Origin: Hydrogenophaga sp. A37
Lineage (GTDB): Bacteria > Pseudomonadota > Gammaproteobacteria > Burkholderiales > Burkholderiaceae_C
Reading direction: 5' to 3'
Assembly: GCF_002001205.1 (NCBI RefSeq)
Contig: NZ_MUNZ01000104.1
Coordinates: 1-64,000 of the forward strand
Length of the DNA stretch: 64,000 bases
Of this stretch, positions 27,023 through 39,084 are shown in pieces. A program made the position numbers and the translations under genes. The notes under the pieces were generated by a model that was not told where the DNA came from, did no database searches, and saw nothing but the letters and a program-made list of their open reading frames with translations. Position 1 is the first letter of the stretch. Every line of letters starts with the position of its first letter.

Positions 27023-28404
27023 ATGACCACCACCTTGCTCCAAGCGCCGCCTTCGTCGGAGATCCACCCAGACCCGCCTGAGAGCGCCACGGTGCTGACC
27101 GTCGATGACGAGCCGTCCGTCCTCAATGCCTTGCGCCGTGTGTTCCGCGCGCAGGGCATCGCGACACTGCAGGCCACCAGCGCCGCCGAAGGCCTGGTGC
27201 TGCTGAAAACCCACCGGGTGGACCTGGTGATTTCGGACATGCGCATGCCCGAGATGGATGGCGCACGCTTTCTGGAGCTGGTGAGAAACCACGACGAAAG
27301 CATCGTGCGCATCCTGCTGACCGGCTACGCCGACATGTCGTCCACCATCGCCGCCATCAACAAAGGCGCCATCCACCGCTACATCGCCAAGCCCTGGGAC
27401 GACCAGGATCTGGTGCTGGTGGTGCGCGAGGCTCTGACCCGGCGCGACCTGGAAAAAAAGAACGCCGAGCTGACGTCGTTGACGAAACGGCAGAACGAGC
27501 AGCTTCGGGACATCAACCAGACACTGGAATCGCGGGTGGTGGCGCGCACCGCCGAACTTCAGCAGATCAACGGCATGCTGGACGCGGCCTATGAAGACCT
27601 GGACAAGACCTTTGTGCTCGCGGTGAACGTGTTCTCCAGCCTGATGGAGATGCGTGGCGGTCACCCGGGCCACGCGCGCCGCGTGGCCGATCTGAGCCGC
27701 GAGACCGCCAAGCGCCTGAAACTGTCGGAGCGCGACGTGCGCGACGTCTACCTCGCCGCCCTGGTGCACGACATCGGCACCATCGGGTTTCCCGACACCA
27801 TGCTGAAAAAGCCGGTGTCGACCTACACCGCGGACGAACACCAGCGCTACCGGCGCCACACCATCGAGGGCGAAACCGCCTTGATGGCGCTGACCCAGCT
27901 TCAAGGGGTGGCGAAGATCGTGCGCCAGCACCACGAGCGGGTCGATGGCAAGGGCTTCCCCGATGGGCTGGCGGGCACCGCCATCACGATGGGCGCGCGC
28001 ATCGTGGCCGCGGCGAGCGATCTGGACGAACTGGCCCACGGTGCCCTGGGCGAGCTCAACCTGTCGGTGGAGCGGGTGAACAGCATGCTCATGGGCGGCG
28101 TGGGCACGCATTACGACAAAGCCGTGATCGAGATCCTTCTCAAGGTCGCCGAAGACCTGGCCGCGGCCGCGCAAAACGACGTGCAGATCGATGCGCACGA
28201 TCTGCGTCCCGGCATGGTGCTGGCGCGCGCCGTGTTGTCGGCCAAAGGCGCCACGCTGCTGGCCGCAGGCTACATGTTCGACGAGCGCGTGGTCAAGCAA
28301 GTCACGGCGTTTGCCGAGCGCGAGGGCGTTCGGCTCACCCTGTGGGTGAAAGGCGACTCCCTTCCGCCCGATGTCAAACGCATCGAGTCATCCAGGAGCG
28401 AATC

Positions 28405-28408
<4 letters not shown>
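27023..28408 (+). CDS. HD-GYP response regulator with degenerate signature
   Basis: 461 residues: REC domain (TVDDEPS, phospho-acceptor Asp72 in ISDMRMP, KPW switch region), a coiled-coil linker (~145-190), then an HD-GYP domain. Such domains hydrolyse cyclic di-GMP. The HD pair is His249-Asp250, but the usual Lys of HDxGK is Thr253 (HDIGT), and the GYP triad reads GFP. It opens a five-gene operon; its stop overlaps the next start. Activity may be altered. Confidence 0.88.
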
Positions 28409-30567
<2,159 letters not shown>

Positions 30568-30580
30568 ACATCCGCTCCCC

Positions 30581-30649
30581 ATGAGCGCAGCGCCGGGCCG
30601 TTCCCAAGCCAGCTCGCACCGCAGCCCGCAGGGCGAAGGTACTCCAGTG
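30581..30649 (+). repeat. Translation-start repeat, copy B
   Basis: Full-length copy of the repeat: 22 codons from ATGAGC (MSAAPGRSQASSHRSPQGEG) ending with a GCCC-GCA-GGGC hairpin, GAAGG, spacer TACTCCA and GTG. It starts 13 nt after the kinase stop and ends exactly at the likely start of the next response regulator. Confidence 0.85.
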
Positions 30650-31522
30650 AGCCCCACCCATGACCGGCCGGCCACGCCACCGCACCGGCGCACGCTGCTG
30701 CTGGTGGACGACGAAGCGTCGATCCTGTCGGCGCTCAAGCGCCTGTTCCGCCGCGATGGCTACCACATTCTCACCGCCACCAGCGGCGCAGAAGGACTGG
30801 CGCTGCTCGCTAAGCAACCTGTGAACGTGATCCTGTCCGACCAGCGCATGCCCGGCATGACCGGCATCGAATTCATGCGCGAGGCACGGCGCTTGTACCC
30901 CCACACCGTGCGCATCACCCTGTCGGGTTACACCGACCTGGAGTCGATCATCGAGGCGGTGAACGAGGGTGCCGTGTACAAGTTCCTGACCAAGCCATGG
31001 GACGACGATCTCTTGCGCCACCACGTGTCGCAGGCCTTCGAACAAAGCGAACTCGCCGCAGAAAACCGCCGCCTCAGCGAAGCGGTCCACCGGGCCAACC
31101 GCGAGCTCGCCATCGCCAATCAGCGGCTCGAACGCGTGGTGCGCGACGAAAGCGAGCTCAGGCAGGCCATGCAGAACGCCGCCGGCGCCTCCAGGGATGC
31201 ACTGGATGTCTTGCCCATGGCGGTGTTCGGCATCGGAGACGACGGCATGCTGGCGTACGTCAATCGCTTGGCCGTGCGCCAATGGCCCCACTGGGCGTCA
31301 GCGTTGGGGGGCGATCCCGAGCCATCGATGCAGCAGGTACTGACCGTGCTCGAATCGGCCGCGAAACGCGACGGCCACGAGGGGCTGCACACCAACATCG
31401 GGGGGCACGACGCCAAGGTCTGGATACGCCCGATGGTCGGCCAGGGGCGCCCCCTGGGCCAACTGATACTCGTGCAACTGGAATCAGACACCCTGGTGGT
31501 GCCGTCGGGGGACTTCGCATGA
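30647..31522 (+). CDS. Response regulator with PAS-like C-terminus
   Basis: 291 residues from the GTG at 30647, which is served by GAAGG 7 nt upstream supplied by repeat copy B; ATGs at 30551 and 30581 would give longer proteins whose extra residues are repeat-derived. The REC domain has LLVDDEAS, phospho-acceptor Asp65 (LSDQRMP), LSGYTD and FLTKPWDDD, the last typical of HupR/RpfG-type receivers. A coiled coil and a short PAS-like region follow (VLPMAVFGIGDDGMLAYVN). No DNA-binding or enzymatic output is seen. Its stop overlaps the HDOD gene start. Confidence 0.82.
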   Translation: MSPTHDRPATPPHRRTLLLVDDEASILSALKRLFRRDGYHILTATSGAEGLALLAKQPVNVILSDQRMPGMTGIEFMREARRLYPHTVRITLSGYTDLESIIEAVNEGAVYKFLTKPWDDDLLRHHVSQAFEQSELAAENRRLSEAVHRANRELAIANQRLERVVRDESELRQAMQNAAGASRDALDVLPMAVFGIGDDGMLAYVNRLAVRQWPHWASALGGDPEPSMQQVLTVLESAAKRDGHEGLHTNIGGHDAKVWIRPMVGQGRPLGQLILVQLESDTLVVPSGDFA

Positions 31523-32382
31523 ACAACGCTGTACTGGAAGCCCCGCTGACGCAGCTGGAACCCGCCGCCTGGGCGCGGTGCATCGTGCAGTTGCCTTCGC
31601 TGCCCAGCGCCTTCATCGCGGCGGTCAAGGTGCTGAGTGAGGACAACGTGCCTGCGTCGGCCTGCATCGAGGCCATCGAACGCGATCAGGCCCTGACGGT
31701 CCGTGTCCTGCGCCTGGCCAATTCCGCTTTCTACGGGGTGCCAGGCAAGGTCTCGCGCATCGGCGACGCGGTCCAGATGCTGGGTGTGCGCACGGTCGCG
31801 AGCACACTGGCCGCGGTGTCCCTGCGGTCGACCCTGGGGTCGTTGCGCTGCGAGGGCTTCTGCTTCGACACCTACTGGCGTCACACCTTGTGCACGGCAC
31901 TCACGGCCCGGGAGCTGGCCAAGCTCACGTCGCTCGATGCCGGCGAGGCCTTTCTGCTCGGCCTGCTGCACGACGTGGGCCAGCTGGTGTTGGCCATGAC
32001 CAGCCCGGAACTGCAGGCGCACGCGCTGCGGCTCTGCCGCTCGCAAGGTGTGCCCATGCACGAAGCGGAGCGCCGCGTGTTTGGCGTGGCGCACCCCGAG
32101 GTGGGTGCGGCTGTGGCCCGGCAATGGAACTTTCCGGCCCACATTTCCGAGGCGATCGCCGGTCACCACGCACCTGCACCCATCACCGCAGGACAGCGGC
32201 TGGCGTTCTCCGACCTGGGGCACCTGGCCAACCACATGGCCCACGGTCTGGACACATCCCCCATCGACATCGAGACCCTGCTGGCGGACCCGCTGTGGTC
32301 CGTGCTGGGCACCAGCGAACAACGTCTTCGCCATCTGGCGGAGCGTGTCTGCGCCGAGCTGCAGCTCATGGCCTGCGCCTGA
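31519..32382 (+). CDS. HDOD-domain signalling protein
   Basis: 287-residue cytosolic protein dominated by an HDOD domain: LPSLPSAF, then IERDQALTVRVLRLANSAFY and GLLHDVGQLVL near residue 160. HDOD proteins lack confirmed phosphohydrolase activity and act in bacterial signalling. ATGA overlap with the preceding response regulator couples their translation, suggesting stoichiometric interaction in the same pathway. Confidence 0.87.
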   Translation: MNNAVLEAPLTQLEPAAWARCIVQLPSLPSAFIAAVKVLSEDNVPASACIEAIERDQALTVRVLRLANSAFYGVPGKVSRIGDAVQMLGVRTVASTLAAVSLRSTLGSLRCEGFCFDTYWRHTLCTALTARELAKLTSLDAGEAFLLGLLHDVGQLVLAMTSPELQAHALRLCRSQGVPMHEAERRVFGVAHPEVGAAVARQWNFPAHISEAIAGHHAPAPITAGQRLAFSDLGHLANHMAHGLDTSPIDIETLLADPLWSVLGTSEQRLRHLAERVCAELQLMACA

Positions 32383-32404
32383 AAAACCTGATTGGAGCGA
32401 CCCC

Positions 32405-32947
32405 ATGAACCATCCTCTTCAAGGCAGCATCCTTCTCGTCGATGACGAGGAGTCCATCGTCCGCGCCTTGCACCGAACCTTGCGCGGCCCCCTGGGAAAC
32501 CAGGTGAAGATCGTGACCTGCAACAGCGGTGCGGACGCCATCGGCGAACTGATGGCCCAACGTGTTGACGTCATCGTCAGCGACTTGCGCATGCCCAACA
32601 TGGGTGGCATGGAACTGCTGGCCTTGGCGGCGGACTTGCAGCCCGGGTGCGTGCGGATGATCTTGACCGGAACGGCGGACTTTTCGACAGCGCAAGAGGC
32701 CGTGAACAAGTTCGGCCTGTACCGCTACCTGACCAAGCCCTGGGAGACCGAAGAGCTGGTTCGCCACATGTCGTCCGCCATGGCCTTCAGCATGGAGCAA
32801 CGTGCACGGCACGACCAGGCCACGCAGTGGGTCGCCAGCCAATCCAAGCTCAGCCCCGAAGAGCTGGAGCGGCGCAGGCTCGAAGCCATGGAACCCGGCA
32901 TCACCCAGGTGGAGTGGGACGCCGACGGGTGCGTGATCATGCGGTAG
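32405..32947 (+). CDS. Single-domain-like response regulator
   Basis: 180 residues: REC domain with LLVDDEES, phospho-acceptor Asp60 (VSDLRMP), LTGTADF and LTKPWETEEL, then a helical tail and a short C-terminal strand-like end (GITQVEWDADGCVIM). No output domain. Last gene of the five-gene signalling operon, 22 nt after the HDOD gene. It may relay phosphate or bind a partner, like other stand-alone receivers. Confidence 0.85.
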   Translation: MNHPLQGSILLVDDEESIVRALHRTLRGPLGNQVKIVTCNSGADAIGELMAQRVDVIVSDLRMPNMGGMELLALAADLQPGCVRMILTGTADFSTAQEAVNKFGLYRYLTKPWETEELVRHMSSAMAFSMEQRARHDQATQWVASQSKLSPEELERRRLEAMEPGITQVEWDADGCVIMR

Positions 32948-32952
32948 AGGTA

Positions 32953-33045
32953 GGAGCACCCCCTGCCGCGCTGCGCGCGACCCCCCTCAAGGGGGGCGGC
33001 ACTGGCCGTCCGGCGAAGCCGGCCCGGCGGTGCCCCTGGGTGGAC
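32953..33045. repeat. GC-rich dispersed-type repeat with two hairpins
   Basis: Between convergent genes. It holds CCCCCC-TCAA-GGGGGG (32981-32996) and CCGGC-GAA-GCCGG (33010-33022), bounded by CTGCGCGCG-like and GCCCCTGGGTGGA segments. I recall similar blocks in intergenic DNA of Comamonadaceae (unverified). One copy in this window. It may act as a terminator. Confidence 0.5.
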
Positions 33046-33090
33046 CATTCCATGCTGTCGGTGTGACACACCTCCAGCATGACAAACGTT

Positions 33091-34185
33091 TCAGAACAGA
33101 TCGCTCTGCCCTTGCAGCGCTGCGGGCCGGAACTGCGTGGCGTCCAGCGGTTCGCGCCCTCGGTTGAAGCCGAGCCGGTCGCAGGTTTTCACGAAGCGCT
33201 GGCGCAGCAGCTCGGACCAGATGCCCTGGCCTTTCATGCGGGTGGCGAAGTCGGCGTCATAGTCTTTGCCGCCACGCATGTCCTGGATGCGCGCCATCAC
33301 GCGCGCGGCGCGGTCGGGGTAGTGCAGCGCCAGCCACTGCCGGAACATGTCGCTCAGCTCCCAGGGCAGGCGCAGCACCTGGTAGAACGCGCGCCTTGCG
33401 CCCGCCTCGTAGGCCGCTTCGAGCACGCGCTCCATGTCGTCGTTGATGAAGGGAATCTGTGGCGACACGCTCACACCCGTGGGCACACCCGCCTCGGACA
33501 GCGTGCGGATGGTGCGCAGCCGCCGGTGCGGCGCGGCGGCGCGCGGCTCCAGGATGCGCGCAAGTTTTGAATCGAGCGTGGTGATGGTCACGTAGACCGC
33601 GGCCAGCCCCTGCGCGCCCATGGGCGCGAGCAGGTCGAGGTCACGCTCCACGCCGCTGCCCTTGGTCACCATCGCCAGCGGGTGGCGGGCGGTGTGCAGC
33701 ACCTCCAGCACCTGACGGGTCAAGCGCAGCTCGCGCTCGATGGGCTGGTAGGCATCGGTCACGGTCCCGATGGCCAGCAGATCGGGCGTGTAGGCGGGGC
33801 GCAGCAGCTCGCTGCGCAGCACCTCGGCGATGTTGCGCTTGGCCACCAGCCGGGTTTCGAAGTCGAGCCCCGGCGAGAGGTTGAGGTAGCTGTGCGTGGG
33901 CCGCGCGTAGCAGTAGATACAGCCGTGCTCGCAGCCCCGGTAGGGGTTGAGGCCGAGGGTGAAGCCGATGTCGGGCGAGTCGTTGCGGGTGATGGCGCTC
34001 TTTGCGTCTTCAAACGTCACCTGCGTGGCCGGCGCGGCGGCTTCATCGCCCGCGGCCTGGCCTTCGTCGAGCGTGCCCCAGCCGTCGTCGAACGCGTCGC
34101 GGGTGTCGCGCTCGAAACGGTGCGGCTGGCGGTGTGCCACGCCGCGCCCTTTGAGGGCGTGCAGGGGAATGTGGATGTCGGGCAT
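33091..34185 (-). CDS. PA0069-family radical SAM protein
   Basis: 364-residue radical SAM enzyme distantly related to spore photoproduct lyase. The 4Fe-4S cysteines are Cys85, Cys89 and Cys92 in CEHGCIYCYARPTHSYL. An ATG at 34239 would place the start upstream of the LexA-like box, so I chose ATG 34185. P. aeruginosa PA0069 is reported in the LexA regulon, which fits the box seen here. A DNA-repair role is likely but the reaction is not established. Confidence 0.87.
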   Translation of the reverse strand: MPDIHIPLHALKGRGVAHRQPHRFERDTRDAFDDGWGTLDEGQAAGDEAAAPATQVTFEDAKSAITRNDSPDIGFTLGLNPYRGCEHGCIYCYARPTHSYLNLSPGLDFETRLVAKRNIAEVLRSELLRPAYTPDLLAIGTVTDAYQPIERELRLTRQVLEVLHTARHPLAMVTKGSGVERDLDLLAPMGAQGLAAVYVTITTLDSKLARILEPRAAAPHRRLRTIRTLSEAGVPTGVSVSPQIPFINDDMERVLEAAYEAGARRAFYQVLRLPWELSDMFRQWLALHYPDRAARVMARIQDMRGGKDYDADFATRMKGQGIWSELLRQRFVKTCDRLGFNRGREPLDATQFRPAALQGQSDLF

Positions 34186-34206
34186 GGGCAGCGGTCGGTG
34201 AAGACT

Positions 34207-34232
34207 GGGTACTGTACAAAACATCAGTACCC
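34207..34232. promoter_or_regulatory. LexA-type SOS box upstream of radical SAM gene
   Basis: Perfect palindrome GGGTACTG-N10-CAGTACCC centred 35 bp upstream of the radical SAM start. Its core TACTGTACAAAACATCAGTA fits the CTG-N10-CAG LexA consensus with an AT-rich middle. Strong candidate for SOS control. Confidence 0.75.
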
Positions 34233-34306
34233 ATGCCAAGCCCGAACCGCTGGGCGGTCAGGTGTCCGCGGTCACCTCATCCCCCGGCGCGGGTGCCCGC
34301 ACCGCT

Positions 34307-36106
34307 TCATGGGGTGACGGTCTGACCGCTGTCCCGCGCGGCGTCCCGTTTCGCCAGGTTCCCGAGGATCAGCGCGCGACCGGCGAACAGGCCGCCGGCC
34401 ACCTCCAGATCGAAGCGCTCTGCGTCGCGGCGGCGCACGCGCTCCATGAGCTCATCGGCCTCCTCTTCACTCGCGCCGGTGGCGAGCACCGCCTGGCGGC
34501 CCATCACCATGGCCGACTCGAAGGTCTCGCGCACGAAGCAGTCGGCCCCGGCCTTGGCCAGCGCCACCGCGTGCTCGCGATCGAAGGCGCGCACCAGCAC
34601 GCGCGCCTGCGGGCAGACCTCCTTGGCGATCTCGGCGATGCGCGTCGCCGCCGCCTTGTCATCGAGGCACACCAGGATCGCGCTCGCGGTGTGGGCACCG
34701 GCCGCATGCAGCACGTCTTCGCGGCTGCCGTCGCCGTAATAGACCTTGAAACCGTAGGCCTGCGCGTCGCGGATCATCTGTGTGTCGTTGTCGATGATGG
34801 TCAGCGTGGCGCCCCGCGCCAGCACACCCTGGCTGGCGATCTGACCGACGCGGCCGAAGCCGATGATCAGCACGCTGGCGGTGTGTTCGCTCACCGCCTC
34901 CACGCCCTCCATCGAGACCTCGGCGCGCGATGCAAAGCGCTGGTGCAGCAACACGGTGAGCGGCGTCAATGCCATCGACATCACCACGATGGCCGTCATG
35001 TTGGCGTTGACCACCGGGTCGATCACACCCGCGGCCAGCGCCGCGGCGAACAGCACGAAGGCGAACTCGCCGCCCTGGGCCATGAGCACGGCGCGGTCCA
35101 GCGCGTCGGCGTGCGAACTCTTCGCCAGCCGAGCCACGCCGTAGATGCACAGCGCCTTGACCGCCATCAGCGACAGCACGCCGGCCACGATGAGCGGCCC
35201 GTTGCGTGCGACCACGGCCAGGTCCAGCGACATGCCCACCCCGAGGAAAAACAGGCCGAGCAAGAGGCCACGGAAGGGCTCGACATCGGCCTCCAGCTGG
35301 TGCCGGAAGGTGGACTCCGAGAGCAGCACGCCCGCGAGGAAGGCGCCCAAGGCCATGGACAGCCCGCCCAACTGCATCAGCAGCGCCGCGCCCAGCACCA
35401 CCAGCAGCGCGGCCGCCGTCATCACCTCGCGCGCCTTGGCGTTGGCCAGCACCCGGAACAGCGGATTGAGCAGCCACAGGCCCACCACCACCAGCACCGC
35501 AACCGCCCCGAGGGCCAGGCCCACCGCGGCCCAGCGCGAGCCGGCGGCCGCCACCTCGCCCGGGAGTTCGCCTGCCACGGGCGGCGCGAGAAAGGCCACC
35601 AGCGCCAGCAGCGGCACGATGAGCAGGTCTTCAAACAGCAGCACGGCCACGATCTTCTGCCCGCGCGGCGCCGCCACATCGCCGCGCTCGCCGAGCAGCT
35701 GCATCACGATGGCGGTGGAGGTGAGCACGAAGCCCATGGCGCTGACGAAGGACACCGTCAAGGAAAAACCGAAGGCCACGCCCACCAGCGTCAGCAGCGT
35801 GCCGCAGACCACCGCCTGCAGGCTGCCCAGGCCGAAGATCGCGCGCCGCAGGCTCCACAGGTGAGAGGGCCGCATCTCCAGCCCGATGATGAACAGGAAC
35901 ATCACCACGCCGAGTTCGGCCGTGTGCAGGATGGTCTGCGGGTCGTTGAACCAGCCCAGACCGAACGGCCCGATGGCCAGACCCGCCGCCAGGTAACCCA
36001 GCACCGAGCCCAGCCCCAGCCGCTTGAACAAAGGCACCGCCACCACGGCCGCGCCCAGCAACATCACCACCGGCAGCAGATCGCCGCCCCCACCTTCCAC
36101 CGCCAT
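34307..36106 (-). CDS. CPA2 cation/proton antiporter with TrkA-N domain (KefB/KefC-like)
   Basis: 599-residue membrane antiporter. The first ~385 residues form about 12 helices of a Na/H exchanger fold, including GYLAAGLAIGPFGLGW and the LFFLGVGMSLDL region. A TrkA-N/RCK nucleotide-binding domain follows (VLIIGFGRVGQIASQG near 405). The ATG at 36106 is preceded by GAGGAGA. Kef systems export K+ during electrophile stress; without an obvious KefF/KefG partner nearby the trigger is unknown. Confidence 0.88.
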   Translation of the reverse strand: MAVEGGGGDLLPVVMLLGAAVVAVPLFKRLGLGSVLGYLAAGLAIGPFGLGWFNDPQTILHTAELGVVMFLFIIGLEMRPSHLWSLRRAIFGLGSLQAVVCGTLLTLVGVAFGFSLTVSFVSAMGFVLTSTAIVMQLLGERGDVAAPRGQKIVAVLLFEDLLIVPLLALVAFLAPPVAGELPGEVAAAGSRWAAVGLALGAVAVLVVVGLWLLNPLFRVLANAKAREVMTAAALLVVLGAALLMQLGGLSMALGAFLAGVLLSESTFRHQLEADVEPFRGLLLGLFFLGVGMSLDLAVVARNGPLIVAGVLSLMAVKALCIYGVARLAKSSHADALDRAVLMAQGGEFAFVLFAAALAAGVIDPVVNANMTAIVVMSMALTPLTVLLHQRFASRAEVSMEGVEAVSEHTASVLIIGFGRVGQIASQGVLARGATLTIIDNDTQMIRDAQAYGFKVYYGDGSREDVLHAAGAHTASAILVCLDDKAAATRIAEIAKEVCPQARVLVRAFDREHAVALAKAGADCFVRETFESAMVMGRQAVLATGASEEEADELMERVRRRDAERFDLEVAGGLFAGRALILGNLAKRDAARDSGQTVTP

Positions 36107-36417
36107 AGAGCGTCTCCTCGTGTTCCGTGTTGTCCGGGCCTGGCCTGCGCGCGAAGCGGCTGCTACCGCCGCATCCGTGGCCGGTGCAGGGCCTCCACCC
36201 CGCAGCGTCCCGCCGCATTGTCGGTGGTGCGGCGCCCGTGCGTGTGGCCGACGCGGGAATAGGCCCACAGTGCCCGAGGCCCCGAAGGCGCACTCAACCC
36301 CGGCGCTGCAAGGTCGTTCCACCACCGGTATAAAGTGCAGCTCCCACACACCTGCCGCCATCCGCCTCCATCGGTCGGACCCGCGCGGCAGTCCAACCTC
36401 CCAACGTCCCGCACGCC

Positions 36418-37395
<978 letters not shown>

Positions 37396-37397
37396 AC

Positions 37398-38168
37398 ATG
37401 AAAGGTTTGAACCTGCACGCCGTGCGCGCCATCTACATGTTCGAGATGAACCGCGCCTTCCGCACCTGGATGCAGAGCATCATCGCGCCGGTGCTCTCTA
37501 CCTCGCTCTACTTCATCGTCTTCGGCTCGGCCATCGGCTCGCGCATGGGCGACATCGGTGGCGTGAGCTACGGCGCCTACATCATCCCCGGCCTGCTCAT
37601 GCTCTCGCTGCTGAGCGAGAGCATTTCCAACGCCGCCTTCGGCATCTACATGCCCAAGTGGTCGGGCACCATCTACGAACTGCTGAGCGCACCGGTGAAC
37701 TGGGTCGAGGTGCTGCTGGGTTATGTGGGCGCGGCGGCCAGCAAGAGCCTGATGCTCGGCGTGCTGATCCTGCTGACCGCGCGCGGGTTCGTGCCCTATG
37801 AGATTGCGCACCCGGTGTGGATGGTGGGCTTCCTGCTGCTCACCGCCATCACCTTCTGCCTGTTCGGTTTCATCATCGGCTTATGGGCCGACAGCTTCCA
37901 GAAACTGCAGGTGATCCCGCTGCTCGTCATCACGCCGCTGACCTTCCTGGGCGGCGCGTTCTACAGCATCAACATGCTGCCTGAGCCGTGGCAGACGGTG
38001 TCGCTGTTCAACCCGGTGGTCTACCTCATCAGCGGCCTGCGCTGGGCCTTCTACGGCGCGGCCGACGTGCACATCGGCATCAGCACCGGCATGACGCTGA
38101 TCTTCATGTTCGCCTGCCTGGGCGTGGTGTGGTGGGTGTTCAAGACGGGGCACCGCATCCGGCGCTGA
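37398..38168 (+). CDS. ABC-2 type exporter permease (YadH-like)
   Basis: 256-residue inner-membrane permease with six predicted helices and the ABC-2 signature region around [18 protein letters not shown] and [14 protein letters not shown]. Directly coupled to the ATPase gene and closed by a strong terminator at 38193, so the pair is a two-gene operon. Transported compound unknown. Confidence 0.9.
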   Translation: MKGLNLHAVRAIYMFEMNRAFRTWMQSIIAPVLSTSLYFIVFGSAIGSRMGDIGGVSYGAYIIPGLLMLSLLSESISNAAFGIYMPKWSGTIYELLSAPVNWVEVLLGYVGAAASKSLMLGVLILLTARGFVPYEIAHPVWMVGFLLLTAITFCLFGFIIGLWADSFQKLQVIPLLVITPLTFLGGAFYSINMLPEPWQTVSLFNPVVYLISGLRWAFYGAADVHIGISTGMTLIFMFACLGVVWWVFKTGHRIRR

Positions 38169-38192
38169 GCGCCTCTCCCTGGCTTCCCTTTC

Positions 38193-38225
38193 AAAGGGCC
38201 AGACCTTCCGGGGTCTGGCCCTTTT
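38193..38225 (+). terminator. Intrinsic terminator after the ABC-2 exporter operon
   Basis: Stem AAAGGGCCAGACC paired with GGTCTGGCCCTTT around a 6-nt loop, running into TTTTCTTTG. It begins 24 nt after the permease stop. Confidence 0.88.
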
Positions 38226-38333
38226 CTTTGAGGTCTGCAGCAACCTCTCGCGGTCGCAGCGCGGCCCGATCGCCCCATCTCACCCGGGTAAACCCCAGCA
38301 CGCACAGCCTCTGGCACGGCCTAGACTGCGGTC

Positions 38334-38350
38334 AATTGGTCTTACCAATT
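38334..38350. promoter_or_regulatory. UxuR/ExuR-like operator
   Basis: AATTGGT-CTT-ACCAATT, a perfect 7-3-7 palindrome, followed by a further half-site TTACCAAAT. It closely resembles the UxuR/ExuR consensus (AATTGGTATACCAATT) and lies 15 bp before the start of a FadR-type regulator gene that heads the sugar-acid operon, so autoregulation is likely. Confidence 0.65.
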
Positions 38351-38364
38351 TACCAAATACAGCC

Positions 38365-39084
38365 ATGCCGTTCCAAGCCATCGAGCCACGCCGGCTCTAC
38401 CGACAGATCGCAGACCAACTGCGCCAACTCATCCAGAGCGGCGAGTTCGCCGTGGGCTCTCGCTTGCCCGCCGAACGCGAACTGGCCTTGAAGATGGGCG
38501 TGTCGCGGCCGTCCGTGCGGGAGGCGCTGATCGCGCTCGAAGTCCAGGGGCTGATCGAGGTGCGCGTGGGCTCGGGCATCGTGGTCATCGCCCGCGAGCC
38601 GGTGCGGCGGCTGGACAACGCCCACGGTCCACTGGAGATCATCCGGGCGCGCCAGCTGATCGAATGTGAACTGGCCGCCGTGGCCGCGCGCAGCGAAGAC
38701 AGCACCCTGGTGCCCGACCTGGAAGAGAGCCTGCGCGAGATGGAAAGCGACATCGCCGCACGGACCCTGCCCATCAGCGGCGACCGCAACTTCCATCTGC
38801 GCATCGCCCAGGCCAACGACAACAGCCCCTTGCTGGCCGTCGTCACACAACTCTTCGACGAACGCAATGGCCCGCTGTTCTCCCGCCTGGGCAGCCACTT
38901 CGAACGCGAAACCACCTGGAAGCAGGCCGTGGCCGAACACCGCGCCGTGGTCAAAGCCATCGAGCGCCACGACCCGCAGGCCGCGCGCAAGGCCATGAGC
39001 AGCCACCTGGAGCATTCCCACGAGCGCTTCTCCGCCGGCTGGACCGCACCCACTGAAACCGAAGCTCACAGGAGTCTTGCATGA
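38365..39084 (+). CDS. FadR-subfamily GntR regulator of the sugar-acid operon
   Basis: 239 residues: winged-helix domain (RLYRQIADQLRQLIQSGEF, LPAERELALKMGVSRPSVRE) and an all-helical FCD ligand domain (FHLRIAQANDNSPLLAVV, EHRAVVKAIERHDPQAAR). It is similar in type to UxuR/ExuR, which respond to fructuronate or other hexuronates. Its stop overlaps the next gene's start (ATGA) and an UxuR-like palindrome lies just upstream, so it probably represses this operon. Confidence 0.88.
   Translation: MPFQAIEPRRLYRQIADQLRQLIQSGEFAVGSRLPAERELALKMGVSRPSVREALIALEVQGLIEVRVGSGIVVIAREPVRRLDNAHGPLEIIRARQLIECELAAVAARSEDSTLVPDLEESLREMESDIAARTLPISGDRNFHLRIAQANDNSPLLAVVTQLFDERNGPLFSRLGSHFERETTWKQAVAEHRAVVKAIERHDPQAARKAMSSHLEHSHERFSAGWTAPTETEAHRSLA

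Noticed and set aside
34185..34239. Upstream ATG at 34239 as start of the radical SAM protein
   Set aside because: It would put the LexA-like box inside the coding region and adds residues not typical of the family; ATG 34185 fits better.
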